Source: Advenella incenata
GTDB taxonomy: Bacteria; Pseudomonadota; Gammaproteobacteria; Burkholderiales; Burkholderiaceae_B
DNA length: 64,000 bases
NCBI RefSeq assembly: GCF_004217095.1
Contig: NZ_SHKO01000001.1
Location: 682,001-746,000, forward strand
Reading direction: 5' to 3'
The notes beneath the pieces were generated by a model. The model was not told the DNA's origin and did not search any database. It saw only the letters and a program-made list of their open reading frames with translations. A program made the position numbers and the translations under genes. Shown here one piece after another: positions 1 through 14,393 of the stretch; position 1 is the first letter of the stretch, and the number at the start of each line of letters is the position of its first letter.

Positions 1-1215
1 GGCAAGATGCCGGTCGAGCAGATGAACCAGATTGTGTGCGAGGCGGCCGGTATTGACGTAGCTGCTGATTCAGGCACGGGGCCCGCAACCCGGCACCGGC
101 AGGAGGTGTCAGTCAGCAGCGCCAGGCCGCTTAATATCGTTTTGATTGTCGAAGAAAGCCTGGGGGCGCAATATGTGCAGACGCTGGGCGGGCAGTCGCT
201 GACGCCCAATCTGGATGCCTTGTACGAACAGGGATGGGGCTTTACCCGTGCCTATGCGACTGGCACCCGCTCCGTACGTGGGCTGGAGGCGCTATCCGCC
301 GGCTTTCCACCCACCATCACCCAATCGGTATTCAAATTGCCTGGAGCGCAAAGCGGCTTCTTTACGATCGCCGACGTACTGGGCCAGCAGCATGGCTATC
401 ATTCCCGCTTTCTGTATGGTGGCGAAGCCCATTTCGACAATATGAAAGGCTTCTTCCTGGGCAATGGCTTTCGCGAGGTGATTGACGGCCCGCAGTTCAA
501 GGATCCGGCGTTTCTGGGCACCTGGGGCTATTGCGACGAAGATATGTTCAATCAGCTGGATCGCCTGCTGCAGGAGGATGCCTCGCGCAAGGAGCCCGTG
601 CTCACGCTAGCCTTCAGCGTGAGCAATCATTCGCCTTGGGAGTATCCCGAGGGCCGTATCCAGACTACCGGCAACCCGGCTACCGTGGAAAATACCGTTC
701 GTTATGCCGACCATGCGCTGGGGCAGTTTTTTGAAACCGCCAAAACGCGGGACTACTGGAACAATACCGTGTTTGTGGTGGTGGCCGACCATGATTCGCG
801 GGTGTTCGGCGCCGAGCTGATCCCTCTGAAGCATTTTCATATTCCTGCCGTTATTCTGGGTGGCACGGTCGCGCCGCGTCGCGACGATCGTCTTATCAGT
901 CAGATCGACCTGGCGCCCACCTTATTGTCGCTGGCCGGCGCCGCTTGTGAACACCCGATGATCGGCCAGGATTTGACCCGGCAGACGCCTGACCGCGCCA
1001 TCATGCAATATGGTGACCGCTACGGCTACCTGCAAGGCGAGCACCTGACGGTGCTGGAGCCGCATCTGGATCCGCAGCAGTTTCGCTATACGGCGCCCGA
1101 GTCGTTTGAACCCATGGTGTCCGATGAGGCGCTGGTGAGGCTGGCGCGCGCTCATGCGTTGTGGCCCTTCAGTGTTTACCGGGATAAAAGCTATACTGTG
1201 CCGAAACAACGTTGA
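1..1215 (+). CDS. LTA synthase / sulfatase-family protein (5' partial)
   Basis: The reading frame is open through base 1, so the N-terminus, probably several membrane helices, lies upstream; about 404 residues are visible. The visible part is a periplasmic alkaline-phosphatase-fold domain of the LtaS/MdoB type, which transfers phosphoglycerol groups or hydrolyses phospho- or sulfo-esters. Landmarks are NIVLIVEESLG (first metal site), ATGTRSVRGLEA (region of the nucleophilic Thr) and VVADHDSRVFG followed by KHFHIPAVI (distal Asp and His metal ligands). The next gene, glpK, starts about 60 bases downstream on the same strand; both touch glycerol-phosphate chemistry, but a functional link is only inference. 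The family is clear; the substrate cannot be told from sequence. Confidence 0.8.
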   Translation, partial: GKMPVEQMNQIVCEAAGIDVAADSGTGPATRHRQEVSVSSARPLNIVLIVEESLGAQYVQTLGGQSLTPNLDALYEQGWGFTRAYATGTRSVRGLEALSAGFPPTITQSVFKLPGAQSGFFTIADVLGQQHGYHSRFLYGGEAHFDNMKGFFLGNGFREVIDGPQFKDPAFLGTWGYCDEDMFNQLDRLLQEDASRKEPVLTLAFSVSNHSPWEYPEGRIQTTGNPATVENTVRYADHALGQFFETAKTRDYWNNTVFVVVADHDSRVFGAELIPLKHFHIPAVILGGTVAPRRDDRLISQIDLAPTLLSLAGAACEHPMIGQDLTRQTPDRAIMQYGDRYGYLQGEHLTVLEPHLDPQQFRYTAPESFEPMVSDEALVRLARAHALWPFSVYRDKSYTVPKQR

Positions 1216-1278
1216 TCGCAGGTAACGTGCACTCGTATTGGGGTGCGCCAGCCTGAACTTATTTTCGGAGAGCCAACC

Positions 1279-2763
1279 ATGGATTATCTGCTGGCGCTAG
1301 ATCAGGGAACGTCCAGTTCCCGCAGCATTTTATTTGATCGCAACGGGCAAATTGTTGGTCTTGCCCAGCAGGAGTTTACGCAGCATTATCCGCAATCTGG
1401 CTGGGTCGAACATGATGCAGTTGAAATCTGGCGTACCCAACTGGTCACCATGCAAAAGGTGCTGCATCAGACCGCGGTAGACATTGCCAGGGTGCGCGCA
1501 GTTGGCATCACCAACCAGCGCGAGACATCAGTGTTATGGGACCGCGCTACAGGTGAACCCCTGGGGCCGGCGATCGTATGGCAGGATCGTCGGGGCGAAC
1601 CGTTGTGCCGTCAGTTGCGCGACCAGGGGTATGAGCCCATGATTCTGGAGAAGACCGGCCTGCGCCTGGATGCGTACTTTTCTGCGACCAAACTGGCCTG
1701 GATGCTGGAGCATCTGCCGCAGGCCAGGGCACGTGCCGAAAAAGGCGAACTCCTGTTCGGCACCATTGACAGCTGGCTGATCTGGCAACTGACCGGCGGC
1801 AAGGTGCACGCCACCGATGTGACCAATGCGTCGCGCACCATGCTGTTCAATGTGCATACGGGACAGTGGGACCCGCAATTGCTGGATCTGTTCCAGATTC
1901 CCGCCAGCCTGTTGCCGCAGGTAATGGCCTCCAGCGCCCACTATGGCGATATCCCGGCCGAACTGCTGGGTTATGCGCTGCCCATTTGCGGCGTGGCGGG
2001 CGATCAGCATAGTGCGCTTTTTGGCCAGGCGTGTACGCGGGCCGGAATGGCTAAAAACACCTATGGCACCGGTTGCTTTGCCCTGCTGCACACCGGTACG
2101 CGTTTTACCGCTTCTGAAAATGGGCTTCTCACGACCCGGGTTGCTCAATATGGCCAGCCACAGCCGGAGTTCGCGCTGGAAGGCAGTGTCTTTGTAGCCG
2201 GCGCGGCCGTCCAGTGGTTGCGTGACGGACTAGGGATCATTAAAAGAAGTCGGGATGTGCAGGCGCTGGCCCAGTCGGTTCCTGATACGGGTGGCGTCAT
2301 GTTCGTCCCTGCCTTTACCGGCCTGGGCGCGCCGTACTGGAACGCAGACGCCCGCGGGACGCTGGTCGGCATCAATCGCGCCACGACCGCAGCGCACATT
2401 GCCCGCGCAGCAGTCGAGAGCATTGCCTATCAGAGCGCCGCGCTGCTGTCAGCCATGGCGCGTGATGGCGCGGGGCTGGAGCAGTTAAGGGTAGATGGCG
2501 GCGCCAGTGTCAATGATGCGCTGATGCAATTTCAGGCCGATCTGCTGGGTATCCCGGTGTTACGCCCGCAAGTGGTGGAAACGACCGCGCTGGGCGCCGC
2601 TTATCTGGCAGGGCTGCAGTGCGGCATCTGGTCCGACGTTGAGCAGATTGAACAGCTGTGGCGTATCGATAAAACCTTTGAGCCCGCCATGAGCCGGGAC
2701 CAGGCGCAGGCGTGCATGCAGCAGTGGGAAAAGGCAGTTGGGCAAACGATTAGCGGCACCTGA
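1279..2763 (+). CDS. glpK: Glycerol kinase
   Basis: ATP-dependent phosphorylation of glycerol to sn-glycerol 3-phosphate, in the cytoplasm. FGGY-family kinase of 494 residues, close to the 502 of E. coli GlpK. The N-terminus ([19 protein letters not shown]) holds the phosphate-binding loop; [20 protein letters not shown] and the later [15 protein letters not shown] segment are typical of GlpK. I chose the ATG at 1279 over an in-frame upstream start at 1243 because it begins the conserved N-terminus and has a GGAG ribosome-binding site about eight bases upstream. No glpF or glpD is in the window. The 3' end faces dbpA with only about 30 bases between and no obvious terminator. Confidence 0.95.
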   Translation: MDYLLALDQGTSSSRSILFDRNGQIVGLAQQEFTQHYPQSGWVEHDAVEIWRTQLVTMQKVLHQTAVDIARVRAVGITNQRETSVLWDRATGEPLGPAIVWQDRRGEPLCRQLRDQGYEPMILEKTGLRLDAYFSATKLAWMLEHLPQARARAEKGELLFGTIDSWLIWQLTGGKVHATDVTNASRTMLFNVHTGQWDPQLLDLFQIPASLLPQVMASSAHYGDIPAELLGYALPICGVAGDQHSALFGQACTRAGMAKNTYGTGCFALLHTGTRFTASENGLLTTRVAQYGQPQPEFALEGSVFVAGAAVQWLRDGLGIIKRSRDVQALAQSVPDTGGVMFVPAFTGLGAPYWNADARGTLVGINRATTAAHIARAAVESIAYQSAALLSAMARDGAGLEQLRVDGGASVNDALMQFQADLLGIPVLRPQVVETTALGAAYLAGLQCGIWSDVEQIEQLWRIDKTFEPAMSRDQAQACMQQWEKAVGQTISGT

Positions 2764-2794
2764 TGGCTGGACGACCCCGCCCGCGCTGCCAGGT

Positions 2795-4168
2795 TCAACT
2801 CAAAAAGCGCATCTGGAATGAGCGGCCCTTGATGGGACGCTGGCTCAGGCGTTGCAGCGTATCTTCCGCAATGCTGCGGTCAATTGCCACGAAGGCTACA
2901 AAATCAAAAAGGCTGATTTTACCGACCTGATCGGCTTGCAAGCCCAGGTCTTTGGTCAGCGCCCCCAGCAGATCGCCTGGGCGCAGCTTGTCCTTCTTGC
3001 CGCCACGAATGCAGATCGTGCGCATCGGGGGCGTGAAGGCGCCGCGAGCGCGTTTGAGCGTATTCATGTCCAGCCAGGCCAGCGGCTTGCCCAGCGCCTG
3101 TTCAATGCGCTCGGCGCGAAATTTCTCTTTGGGCGTGCACAAGGTGAGTGCCAGTCCGCCTCGTCCGGCGACCCGGCCGGTGCGGCCCACGCGATGGATA
3201 TGGGTTTCGGCGTTGGGCGACATATCGACATTGATCACCGCATCCAGCGTGGCAATATCCAGGCCCCTTGCGGCCACATCGGTGGCCACCAGCACGGAGC
3301 AGCTTTGCCCGATAAAATCGACCAGCACATCTTCGCGATCCCGCTGGTCCATATCGCCATGCAGTGTACGGGCTTCGATGCCGCGCTCCAGCAGGGAGTC
3401 GGAGAGTGCTTCGCATTGAGCCTTGGTGTTGCAAAAGGCCAGTGTAGAGACGGGACGATAGGCATTGAGCAGTGTGGCGGTAGTTTCAAACCGGTCGGCG
3501 TCTTCGGTGGCCACGAACCACGACTCGGTGTCGGGATGGTCAGGCTTGTCGTCCGTGCGCACATGCACCGGATTCATCAGGAATCCCTCGCTGGCTTTGA
3601 GAATCGCGGGCGGAAAGGTTGCCGAGAACAACAAGTTCTGTCGCTTGAGCGGGCAGGCCTGGGTAATCGCGCTGATGTCTTCGTAAAAGCCCATGTCGAT
3701 CATGCGATCGGCCTCATCCAGCACCAAAACCTTGACGGCAGACAAATTAAGGACGTCGCGGTCAACCAGGTCCAGCACCCGGCCGGGCGTGCCCACAACA
3801 ATATGCGCACCATGCTGGAGCGATTCTGCTTGCGGCTTCAATGCTGTGCCCCCATATAGTGCAAGCACTTTGATATTGCCCAGCGCGCGTGCCAGCTTGC
3901 GCACTTCCTGTGCAACCTGTTCGGCCAATTCCCGGGTAGGACACAGGACCAACGCCTGGCAACCGAAGTAGGCAGGGTTCAGCCGTTGCAACAGGCCCAG
4001 CGCAAAGGCCAGTGTCTTGCCGCTTCCGGTTTTTGCCTGGGCCAGGACATCCCGGCCCTCCAGGACGGCCGGCAGGCTGGCGGACTGAATCGGCGTCATC
4101 GTTTTAAAGCCGAGTTCGGCCAGATTTTTCTGCTGGGCGTCGGAAAGGGGAAGGGTGGAAAAAGACAT
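2795..4168 (-). CDS. dbpA: ATP-dependent RNA helicase DbpA
   Basis: DEAD-box helicase of 457 residues, the same length as E. coli DbpA, which acts in large-ribosomal-subunit assembly by binding hairpin 92 of 23S rRNA. Motifs in order: the Q-motif region GFKTMTPIQSASLPA, Walker A AQAKTGSGKT, DEAD (VLVLDEADRMIDMGF), SAT (LLFSATFPP), VATDVAARGLD and HRVGRTGR. After the helicase core, a C-terminal segment of about 70 residues beginning near TICIRGGKKDKLRPGDLLGAL matches the DbpA RNA-binding domain, which separates it from RhlE and SrmB. The start at 4168 is preferred over an upstream in-frame codon at 4240, which would add an atypical basic N-terminus. Confidence 0.93.
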   Translation of the reverse strand: MSFSTLPLSDAQQKNLAELGFKTMTPIQSASLPAVLEGRDVLAQAKTGSGKTLAFALGLLQRLNPAYFGCQALVLCPTRELAEQVAQEVRKLARALGNIKVLALYGGTALKPQAESLQHGAHIVVGTPGRVLDLVDRDVLNLSAVKVLVLDEADRMIDMGFYEDISAITQACPLKRQNLLFSATFPPAILKASEGFLMNPVHVRTDDKPDHPDTESWFVATEDADRFETTATLLNAYRPVSTLAFCNTKAQCEALSDSLLERGIEARTLHGDMDQRDREDVLVDFIGQSCSVLVATDVAARGLDIATLDAVINVDMSPNAETHIHRVGRTGRVAGRGGLALTLCTPKEKFRAERIEQALGKPLAWLDMNTLKRARGAFTPPMRTICIRGGKKDKLRPGDLLGALTKDLGLQADQVGKISLFDFVAFVAIDRSIAEDTLQRLSQRPIKGRSFQMRFLS

Positions 4169-4286
4169 GGTGGCCTGATGGTGACGAAGGCGCAAGCGAT
4201 GCGGCCTTGCTAAAAAATAAGCGCGATAGGAAAAGCGCAATGAAATCGATGACTTATTGTACCTGAAACCGTCATAATTAATGATC

Positions 4287-4351
4287 CGTCCCTAATTAAA
4301 ATTGAACCAAAATAGTGCGTGTTATATTAGGGTGCGTCCCTATTTAATTTT
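4287..4351 (+). promoter_or_regulatory. gltB upstream region: repeats, NtrC-like half sites and possible promoter
   Basis: The 326 bases between dbpA and gltB are AT-rich and hold three overlapping patterns. (1) A direct repeat, CGTCCCTAATTAAAATT at 4287-4303 and CGTCCCTATTTAATTTT at 4335-4351, spaced 48 bases. (2) TGAACCAAAATAGTGCG at 4303-4319, resembling the NtrC dyad TGCAC-N7-GTGCA with two changes. (3) TTGAAC (4302-4307) with TATATT (4323-4328) as a sigma70-like pair, spacer 15. An inverted repeat TAGGG-N5-CCCTA lies at 4328-4342. Nitrogen control of gltBD by NtrC or a similar regulator is plausible but unproven. Confidence 0.4.
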
Positions 4352-4494
4352 CTTGCCACGCATAGGGAATCGCAGTATTCTTTCTTCTCCCTTATTGCGC
4401 TGCACGATAGCGTTTAAGACGTTTTAAGAATTAAGAAGTATCCCGGTCCAATCGCGGCGCATTTTTTTTACGCAGCACTCTGCGGAGTTTTCCT

Positions 4495-9243
<4,749 letters not shown>

Positions 9244-9256
9244 GGAAAGATCTATC

Positions 9257-10723
9257 ATGGGTAAAATTACCGGTTTTATCGAATTCGAGCGGGTCGCCGA
9301 ATCGTACGAGGCGCCCGGTGCGCGCCTGAAGCACTATAAAGAGTTTGTCCTGGCGCTGGACGACAAGCAGGCACAGGTGCAGGGCGCACGCTGCATGGAT
9401 TGCGGCATTCCGTTCTGCAATACCGGCTGTCCGGTCAACAATATTATTCCCGACTGGAATGATCTGGTGTACCGCCAGCAATGGAAGCAGGCGCTCGAGG
9501 TTCTGCATTCGACCAACAACTTTCCCGAGTTTACCGGACGCATTTGTCCGGCACCGTGTGAAGAGGCCTGTACGCTCAATATCAACAATGATCCGGTCGG
9601 CATCAAATCCATTGAGCATGCCATTATCGACAAGGGCTGGAATGAAGGCTGGGTCGTGCCGCAACCGCCATTGAAAAAAACCGGCAAGAAAGTCGCTGTA
9701 GTCGGCTCCGGCCCTGCAGGGCTGGCTGCTGCGCAGCAACTGGGACGCGCCGGTCACAGTGTGACGGTCTTTGAGAAAAGCAATCGTATTGGCGGGTTGA
9801 TGCGCTACGGTATTCCCGACTTCAAGCTGGACAAGAGCCTGATCGAGCGTCGCGTATCCCAAATGGAAGCCGAAGGCGTTGAGTTCCAGGCATCCACCTA
9901 CGTGGGCGCCGCCGGCGATGCCACCGAAGATGGCTTAAATGTCATCACGACCGCCGAGCTGGATCGGCAATTTGATGCCGTTATCATGGCTGGTGGCGCC
10001 GAGATGCCGCGCGATCTGCCGGTGCCAGGCCGTGAGCTTGGTGGTGTTCATTTCGCCATGGATTTTCTGCGTCAGCAAAACAAGCGCAATGCGGGCGACC
10101 GTATCGCCAACCAGATCTCGGCTGCCGGCAAGCACGTTATTGTGATTGGTGGCGGCGATACGGGTTCGGACTGTGTCGGTACAAGTAACCGCCAGGGGGC
10201 GGCATCGGTCACGCAGATTGAGCTGATGCCCCGGCCGCCAGAGCACGAAAACAAGGCGCTGAGCTGGCCCTACTGGCCTGCCAAGCTGCGTACCTCGTCT
10301 TCGCATCTCGAAGGGTGTGAGCGTGACTGGGCCATTACCACCAAATGCTTTACGGGTGACAAGGGCAAGCTCAAAAAAGTGGTCTGCGCACGGGTGGAAT
10401 GGGTCAAGGACGAAGCGACCGGGCAGATGAAAATGCAGGAAATCGAAGGGTCGGAATTTGAGCTGAAAGCGGATCTGGTATTTCTGGCCATGGGCTTTGT
10501 GTCTCCCGTCGCAGCAGTACTGGACGCATTCGGAGTAGAGAAAGACCAGCGCGGCAATGTGAAGGCCAACGTTGAAAACTATCGCACCTCCCGGGACAAA
10601 GTGTTCACGGCGGGCGATATGCGACGTGGCCAGTCGCTGGTGGTCTGGGCCATCCGCGAAGGTCGTCAGTGCGCGCGCGCAGTCGATGAATTTCTGATGG
10701 GCGCCTCACTGCTGCCACGCTGA
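9257..10723 (+). CDS. gltD: Glutamate synthase small subunit
   Basis: FAD- and NADPH-binding partner of GltB that feeds electrons to the large subunit through 4Fe-4S clusters. 488 residues. N-terminal iron-sulfur cysteines are at 46, 49, 54 and 58 ([15 protein letters not shown]), with a second set in [13 protein letters not shown]. The FAD site is [16 protein letters not shown] and the NADPH site is [14 protein letters not shown]. The frame is open further upstream into gltB, but the ATG at 9257 begins the conserved [12 protein letters not shown] start and has an AAGGAAAG ribosome-binding site just after the gltB stop. Cotranscribed with gltB; a strong terminator follows at 10796. Confidence 0.97.
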   Translation: MGKITGFIEFERVAESYEAPGARLKHYKEFVLALDDKQAQVQGARCMDCGIPFCNTGCPVNNIIPDWNDLVYRQQWKQALEVLHSTNNFPEFTGRICPAPCEEACTLNINNDPVGIKSIEHAIIDKGWNEGWVVPQPPLKKTGKKVAVVGSGPAGLAAAQQLGRAGHSVTVFEKSNRIGGLMRYGIPDFKLDKSLIERRVSQMEAEGVEFQASTYVGAAGDATEDGLNVITTAELDRQFDAVIMAGGAEMPRDLPVPGRELGGVHFAMDFLRQQNKRNAGDRIANQISAAGKHVIVIGGGDTGSDCVGTSNRQGAASVTQIELMPRPPEHENKALSWPYWPAKLRTSSSHLEGCERDWAITTKCFTGDKGKLKKVVCARVEWVKDEATGQMKMQEIEGSEFELKADLVFLAMGFVSPVAAVLDAFGVEKDQRGNVKANVENYRTSRDKVFTAGDMRRGQSLVVWAIREGRQCARAVDEFLMGASLLPR

Positions 10724-10795
10724 TTGTCCCCTCGGGCAGAGTGAAGCAATTGTTACGCTGCATTACACAATAGCTGCATCATTTTGTCTTGCATA

Positions 10796-10840
10796 TGCGC
10801 AAGTGTCTGTTTATACGTTGAACAGGTACTTGCGCATTTT
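10796..10840 (+). terminator. Rho-independent terminator after gltD
   Basis: A 9-bp perfect stem (TGCGCAAGT at 10796-10804 with ACTTGCGCA at 10828-10836) plus an inner 5-bp pairing CTGTT/AACAG, followed by TTTT. Ends the gltBD transcript ahead of the mla operon. Confidence 0.8.
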
Positions 10841-10851
10841 TGCGTTTTGTT

Positions 10852-10880
10852 TTTACCAACTCCCGTTAAACAGATACAAT
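10852..10880 (+). promoter_or_regulatory. Candidate sigma70 promoter of the mla operon
   Basis: TTTACC (10852-10857), a 17-base spacer and TACAAT (10875-10880), about 28 bases ahead of the mlaF start and just after the gltD terminator. The -10 matches the consensus at five of six positions and the -35 at four of six. Confidence 0.5.
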
Positions 10881-10908
10881 AGGGTCTCTTTTTCAAGAAA
10901 TTTCTTTG

Positions 10909-11745
10909 ATGACAGTAGAGTCACGTCACTCCTCCCCGCCGGTTATCCGGTTTGCGGACGTCACCCTTGGTTACGATACACGCGTCATTTTGCGGGATCT
11001 GAATCTCGAAGTATACAAAGGCGAAGTCGTTGCACTTATTGGTGGTTCCGGTTCCGGTAAGACCACCTTGTTGCGTGCAGCAACCGGCCAGCTTCGCGCC
11101 CAGAAAGGGACCGTCACGGTCTTTGACCACGATGTCAATCGCATGACGCCCCAGCAACTGGGTGCCGTGCGTCGTCGCATGGGCGTGTTGTTCCAGCAAG
11201 GTGCCTTGTTTACAGACCTGAGCGTATTTGGCAACGTGGCCTTCCCCTTGCGCGAACTGAGCAAGGATAGCGAAGCCGTTATTCTGGAAAAGGTGCTCGA
11301 TAAACTGGACCAGGTCGGGCTCAAACGCGCTGCGCATTTGAGTGTTTCCGAAATTTCAGGGGGCATGGCGCGCCGGGTGGCACTGGCCCGGGCCATTGTG
11401 CTGGAGCCCGAGATTATTTTGTTTGACGAGCCCTTTGCCGGGCTGGATCCGATCTCGCTTGGCATGACGGCCCGTCTGATCCGCAGCCTGACCGACAAGC
11501 TGGGCTGCGCCACAGTGCTCATCACGCATGATCTGGAAGAGTCTTTCCTGATTGCTGACCAGGTTTACATGGTTGGCGATGGCAGCCTGGTGGTGTCGGG
11601 CACGCCAGACGAAGTGCGCCAGTCTGACAATTCGCTGGCACGGCAGTTTCTCAAGGGCGCTTCCAGCGGACCGGTGGTGTTTGAGTATCCGCCGTCTGAC
11701 GATTTCGACCGCTGGCTCAGCCGTCATCGTGAGGGCGTCAAATGA
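10909..11745 (+). CDS. mlaF: Phospholipid ABC transporter ATPase MlaF
   Basis: ATP-binding subunit of the inner-membrane MlaFED complex, which moves phospholipids between the inner membrane and periplasmic MlaC to keep outer-membrane lipid asymmetry (older name: toluene-tolerance Ttg2A). 278 residues. Walker A GGSGSGKTT near residues 45-53, signature EISGGMARRVALARA, Walker B IILFDEPFAGLDP, switch His in LITHDLEES. ATG at 10909 is used; a TTG one codon earlier is possible and no strong ribosome-binding site decides. The stop overlaps the mlaE start by 4 bases, so the two are translationally coupled. Confidence 0.93.
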   Translation: MTVESRHSSPPVIRFADVTLGYDTRVILRDLNLEVYKGEVVALIGGSGSGKTTLLRAATGQLRAQKGTVTVFDHDVNRMTPQQLGAVRRRMGVLFQQGALFTDLSVFGNVAFPLRELSKDSEAVILEKVLDKLDQVGLKRAAHLSVSEISGGMARRVALARAIVLEPEIILFDEPFAGLDPISLGMTARLIRSLTDKLGCATVLITHDLEESFLIADQVYMVGDGSLVVSGTPDEVRQSDNSLARQFLKGASSGPVVFEYPPSDDFDRWLSRHREGVK

Positions 11746-12524
11746 TCGTCAATTTTATTACCGCGCTGGGCGCGCGTGTTACGCGTCCCATTCTGACCCT
11801 GGGCGTCTGCTTCCGGTTTTTTCTGGACATCCTGGCGCGTAGCAGCGTGGTGTTCAAGCGCCCTCGGCTGGTGATTGAGCAAATTCATTTTATCGGCAAT
11901 TATTCGCTGATCATTATCGCGGTATCGGGCCTGTTTGTCGGCTTTGTGCTGGGTTTGCAGGGCTATTACACGCTCACCCGTTATGGTTCCGAAGAGGCGC
12001 TGGGCGTCATGGTGGCCCTTGGTCTGGTGCGCGAACTGGGGCCGGTGGTAACCGCGCTGCTGTTTGCCGGCCGGGCCGGTACGTCCATTACTGCGGAAAT
12101 CGGCTTGATGAAGGCCGGCGAGCAGATCGCGGCCATCGAAGTAATGGGCATTAACCCGTTGCGACGCATTGTGGTTCCGCGGTTTTGGGGTGGCGTGATC
12201 GCCATGCCGATTCTCGCGCTGATTTTTTCAGCTGTCGGTATTATTGGCGGCTGGCTGGTTGCGGTGGTGCTCATTGGCGTAGATGGCGGTTCATTCTGGT
12301 CGCAAATGCAAAGCGCTGTCGATATTCGGGACGATATTCTGGCGGGATTCATCAAAAGCGTGGTGTTCGGTCTGGCAGTCATGCTAGTTTCAGTCTATGA
12401 GGGCTGGATGTCGCGACCCACGCCGGAAGGTGTGGCGCGCGCCACAACGCGCACGGTGGTGGTCAGTTCGCTGCTGGTGCTGGCGCTCGATTTCCTGCTC
12501 ACAGCAGTGATGTTCGGTGGTTAG
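11742..12524 (+). CDS. mlaE: Phospholipid ABC transporter permease MlaE
   Basis: Integral inner-membrane permease of the Mla system, 260 residues, with the five to six hydrophobic segments of the MlaE family. Family landmarks are VSGLFVGFVLGLQGYYTL, ALGLVRELGPVVTALLFAGRAGTSITAEIG and EQIAAIEVMGINPLRRIVVPR. Its ATGA overlap with mlaF and short gap (40 bases) to mlaD place it in the mlaFED operon. Confidence 0.94.
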   Translation: MIVNFITALGARVTRPILTLGVCFRFFLDILARSSVVFKRPRLVIEQIHFIGNYSLIIIAVSGLFVGFVLGLQGYYTLTRYGSEEALGVMVALGLVRELGPVVTALLFAGRAGTSITAEIGLMKAGEQIAAIEVMGINPLRRIVVPRFWGGVIAMPILALIFSAVGIIGGWLVAVVLIGVDGGSFWSQMQSAVDIRDDILAGFIKSVVFGLAVMLVSVYEGWMSRPTPEGVARATTRTVVVSSLLVLALDFLLTAVMFGG

Positions 12525-12564
12525 TCGCGTTTTGTGACGTGCACACGAAAAAGGTTAAATTCAA

Positions 12565-13110
12565 ATGAGTAAGAAAACAGATTTTCTGGTCGGGTTGTTC
12601 GTGTTGCTGGGTATTCTGGCTGCGGTGTTTATGATGTTGCAGGCAGGTAACCTCAGAACCTTTTCTATCGGGCAAACCTATCATGTCACCGGTAAGTTCG
12701 AGAATATCGGCGCGCTCAAGGTGCGTTCTCCGGTCAAAAGCAATGGCGTGGTGGTTGGCCGGGTCAGCAGCATCGACTTTGACAATAAAGTGTTTAAGGC
12801 GGTGGTGGGTATGGATATCGAGGACGGCTATCAATTTCCCGAAGACAGTTCGGCTTCCATCATGACCTCGGGATTGCTCGGTGAGCAATATGTGGGCCTG
12901 ACGCCGGGCGCTGAAGAGAAAAACCTGGCAGACAACAGTGAAATTATCTATACACAGAGTGCGGTGGTGCTGGAAGAGCTGATTAGTAAATTCCTGTTTT
13001 CCAAGGCAGAATCGGAAGGCTCCAGCGCATCGGGTAGTGGCGATGCGGGCCAGCAGCAAAATGCACCAGCGCTGACGCCGCCTGCCTCTGCGCCGGCGCC
13101 TGTGCAATAA
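12565..13110 (+). CDS. mlaD: Phospholipid ABC transporter MCE-domain subunit MlaD
   Basis: Periplasmic substrate-binding subunit anchored by one N-terminal helix (TDFLVGLFVLLGILAAVFMM), followed by one MCE domain (about residues 38-115; NIGALKVRSPVKSNGVVVGRV), which forms the hexameric lipid tunnel over MlaE. 181 residues. The last 30 or so residues are low-complexity Ser/Gly/Ala/Pro, a flexible tail. A tight AAAAAGG ribosome-binding site precedes the ATG. Confidence 0.93.
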   Translation: MSKKTDFLVGLFVLLGILAAVFMMLQAGNLRTFSIGQTYHVTGKFENIGALKVRSPVKSNGVVVGRVSSIDFDNKVFKAVVGMDIEDGYQFPEDSSASIMTSGLLGEQYVGLTPGAEEKNLADNSEIIYTQSAVVLEELISKFLFSKAESEGSSASGSGDAGQQQNAPALTPPASAPAPVQ

Positions 13111-13212
13111 CTGCTCAAATACTGGTATATTTAGGTTAACGCAAGGCGGTGCAGTCCGAGTGGTAAATCACCGTCCGGAACGGGCCTGTCGACATAAAAT
13201 AACGAGTCTCCT

Positions 13213-14208
13213 ATGAAACAAACTCAAATACGTCTGGTTGGTCTGGCTTCCGCGCTGGTGGTGCTCGCCGGTTGTGCTTCGGTCAAAAATCCGACGCCCG
13301 GCGATCCGCTGGAAGGCTATAACCGCAACATGTTCGCGTTCAACGACGCGGTAGATCGCAATTTGCTCACACCTGTGGCCAAGGGCTACCAGGCGGTGGT
13401 GCCAAGCCCTGTGCGTACCTGCGTTACCAATATTTTCAATAACTTCGGCGACATCTGGTCGGGGGTGAACAGCTTTTTGCAGGGCCGCGGCCTTGATTCG
13501 GTCAATACCTTCGGCCGGGTGCTGTTTAACTCCACCATGGGCCTGGGCGGGTGTATCGACGTTGCCTCCATGAAAGGCGCGCCGCGCATCCAGAACGATT
13601 TTGGCACCACCCTTGGGGTCTGGGGCATAGGCCAGGGACCTTATTTTGTTCTGCCGTTGCTGGGCCCGTCAACGATTCGCGATACCGCAGGCACGGTAGG
13701 CGACGGCTTCGGTGGATCTGCGGTCTATGCTTCGCCCGGCGCCATCAGTGATGTGCCGGTGCGCAACACGGTCTGGGGTATCAGTATTGTCAACTCTCGA
13801 GCCAATCTGCTCAATGCCAGCGATCTCATGAATGATGTCGCGCTGGACCGATACAGCTTCCTGCGCGATGCCTATTTGCAACGTCGCCAGGCCTTGCTCA
13901 ATCAGAAATTGGGTCCGGTCGTGCTGGATCAGCCAGACGGGCAGAATAAGGCCGGTAGCAGCAATCTGCCGTCATACGATGACCCTGAGGCGGGCAGTGC
14001 AGGTGCCGCTGGCGTTGCTGCCAATCCCAATGTGCCGGTGTACGATGATCCGGAAGCGGCCCCGGCAGGGGACGCTGCCCAAAGTGCATCCAGGCCGGCC
14101 ACTGAGCCGTCTGCAGCCGTTGGGCAAAAACCTGCAGGAGCGCCTGCGAGTGCTCCCGCCAATGCGGATCCATCGGTTCCCGTTTATACGGACCCGGAAG
14201 GCAAGTAA
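13213..14208 (+). CDS. mlaA: Outer-membrane lipoprotein MlaA (VacJ)
   Basis: MlaA sits in the outer membrane and removes phospholipids from its outer leaflet, passing them to MlaC. 331 residues. The signal peptide ends in a lipobox (VVLAGC, lipidated Cys about residue 21). The core (NPTPGDPLEGYNRNMFAFNDAVDRN to about residue 235) is the conserved VacJ domain. The last 100 or so residues are Ala/Pro/Ser-rich and carry three imperfect repeats of the form VPVYDDPEA (also PSYDDPEA and VPVYTDPEG), an unusual extension over the E. coli protein of about 250 residues. A terminator hairpin lies between this gene and mlaC. Confidence 0.92.
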   Translation: MKQTQIRLVGLASALVVLAGCASVKNPTPGDPLEGYNRNMFAFNDAVDRNLLTPVAKGYQAVVPSPVRTCVTNIFNNFGDIWSGVNSFLQGRGLDSVNTFGRVLFNSTMGLGGCIDVASMKGAPRIQNDFGTTLGVWGIGQGPYFVLPLLGPSTIRDTAGTVGDGFGGSAVYASPGAISDVPVRNTVWGISIVNSRANLLNASDLMNDVALDRYSFLRDAYLQRRQALLNQKLGPVVLDQPDGQNKAGSSNLPSYDDPEAGSAGAAGVAANPNVPVYDDPEAAPAGDAAQSASRPATEPSAAVGQKPAGAPASAPANADPSVPVYTDPEGK

Positions 14209-14225
14209 TTCGCGCGCATGAATAC

Positions 14226-14270
14226 AACAGCCTGAAATGGGATAGTTGACCCATTCCTTTCAGGCTGTTT
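14226..14270 (+). terminator. Hairpin terminator between mlaA and mlaC
   Basis: A 12-bp perfect stem (AACAGCCTGAAA at 14226-14237 with TTTCAGGCTGTT at 14258-14269) extended by TGGG/CCCA, with only a short T tail. It suggests mlaC is partly uncoupled from mlaFED-mlaA, or has its own promoter in the 120 bases that follow; I found no convincing -35/-10 pair there. Confidence 0.6.
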
Positions 14271-14393
14271 CATTCGGCAGGTTCTTTTACTCTTGCTGAC
14301 ATTTCCCATGTATCCTCGGAAATACAATGAGTCAATTGGGCAGGCACCGGCCAGTCCGGACTGTCACGTCACAGATCAGAAAGGAGATCACGT

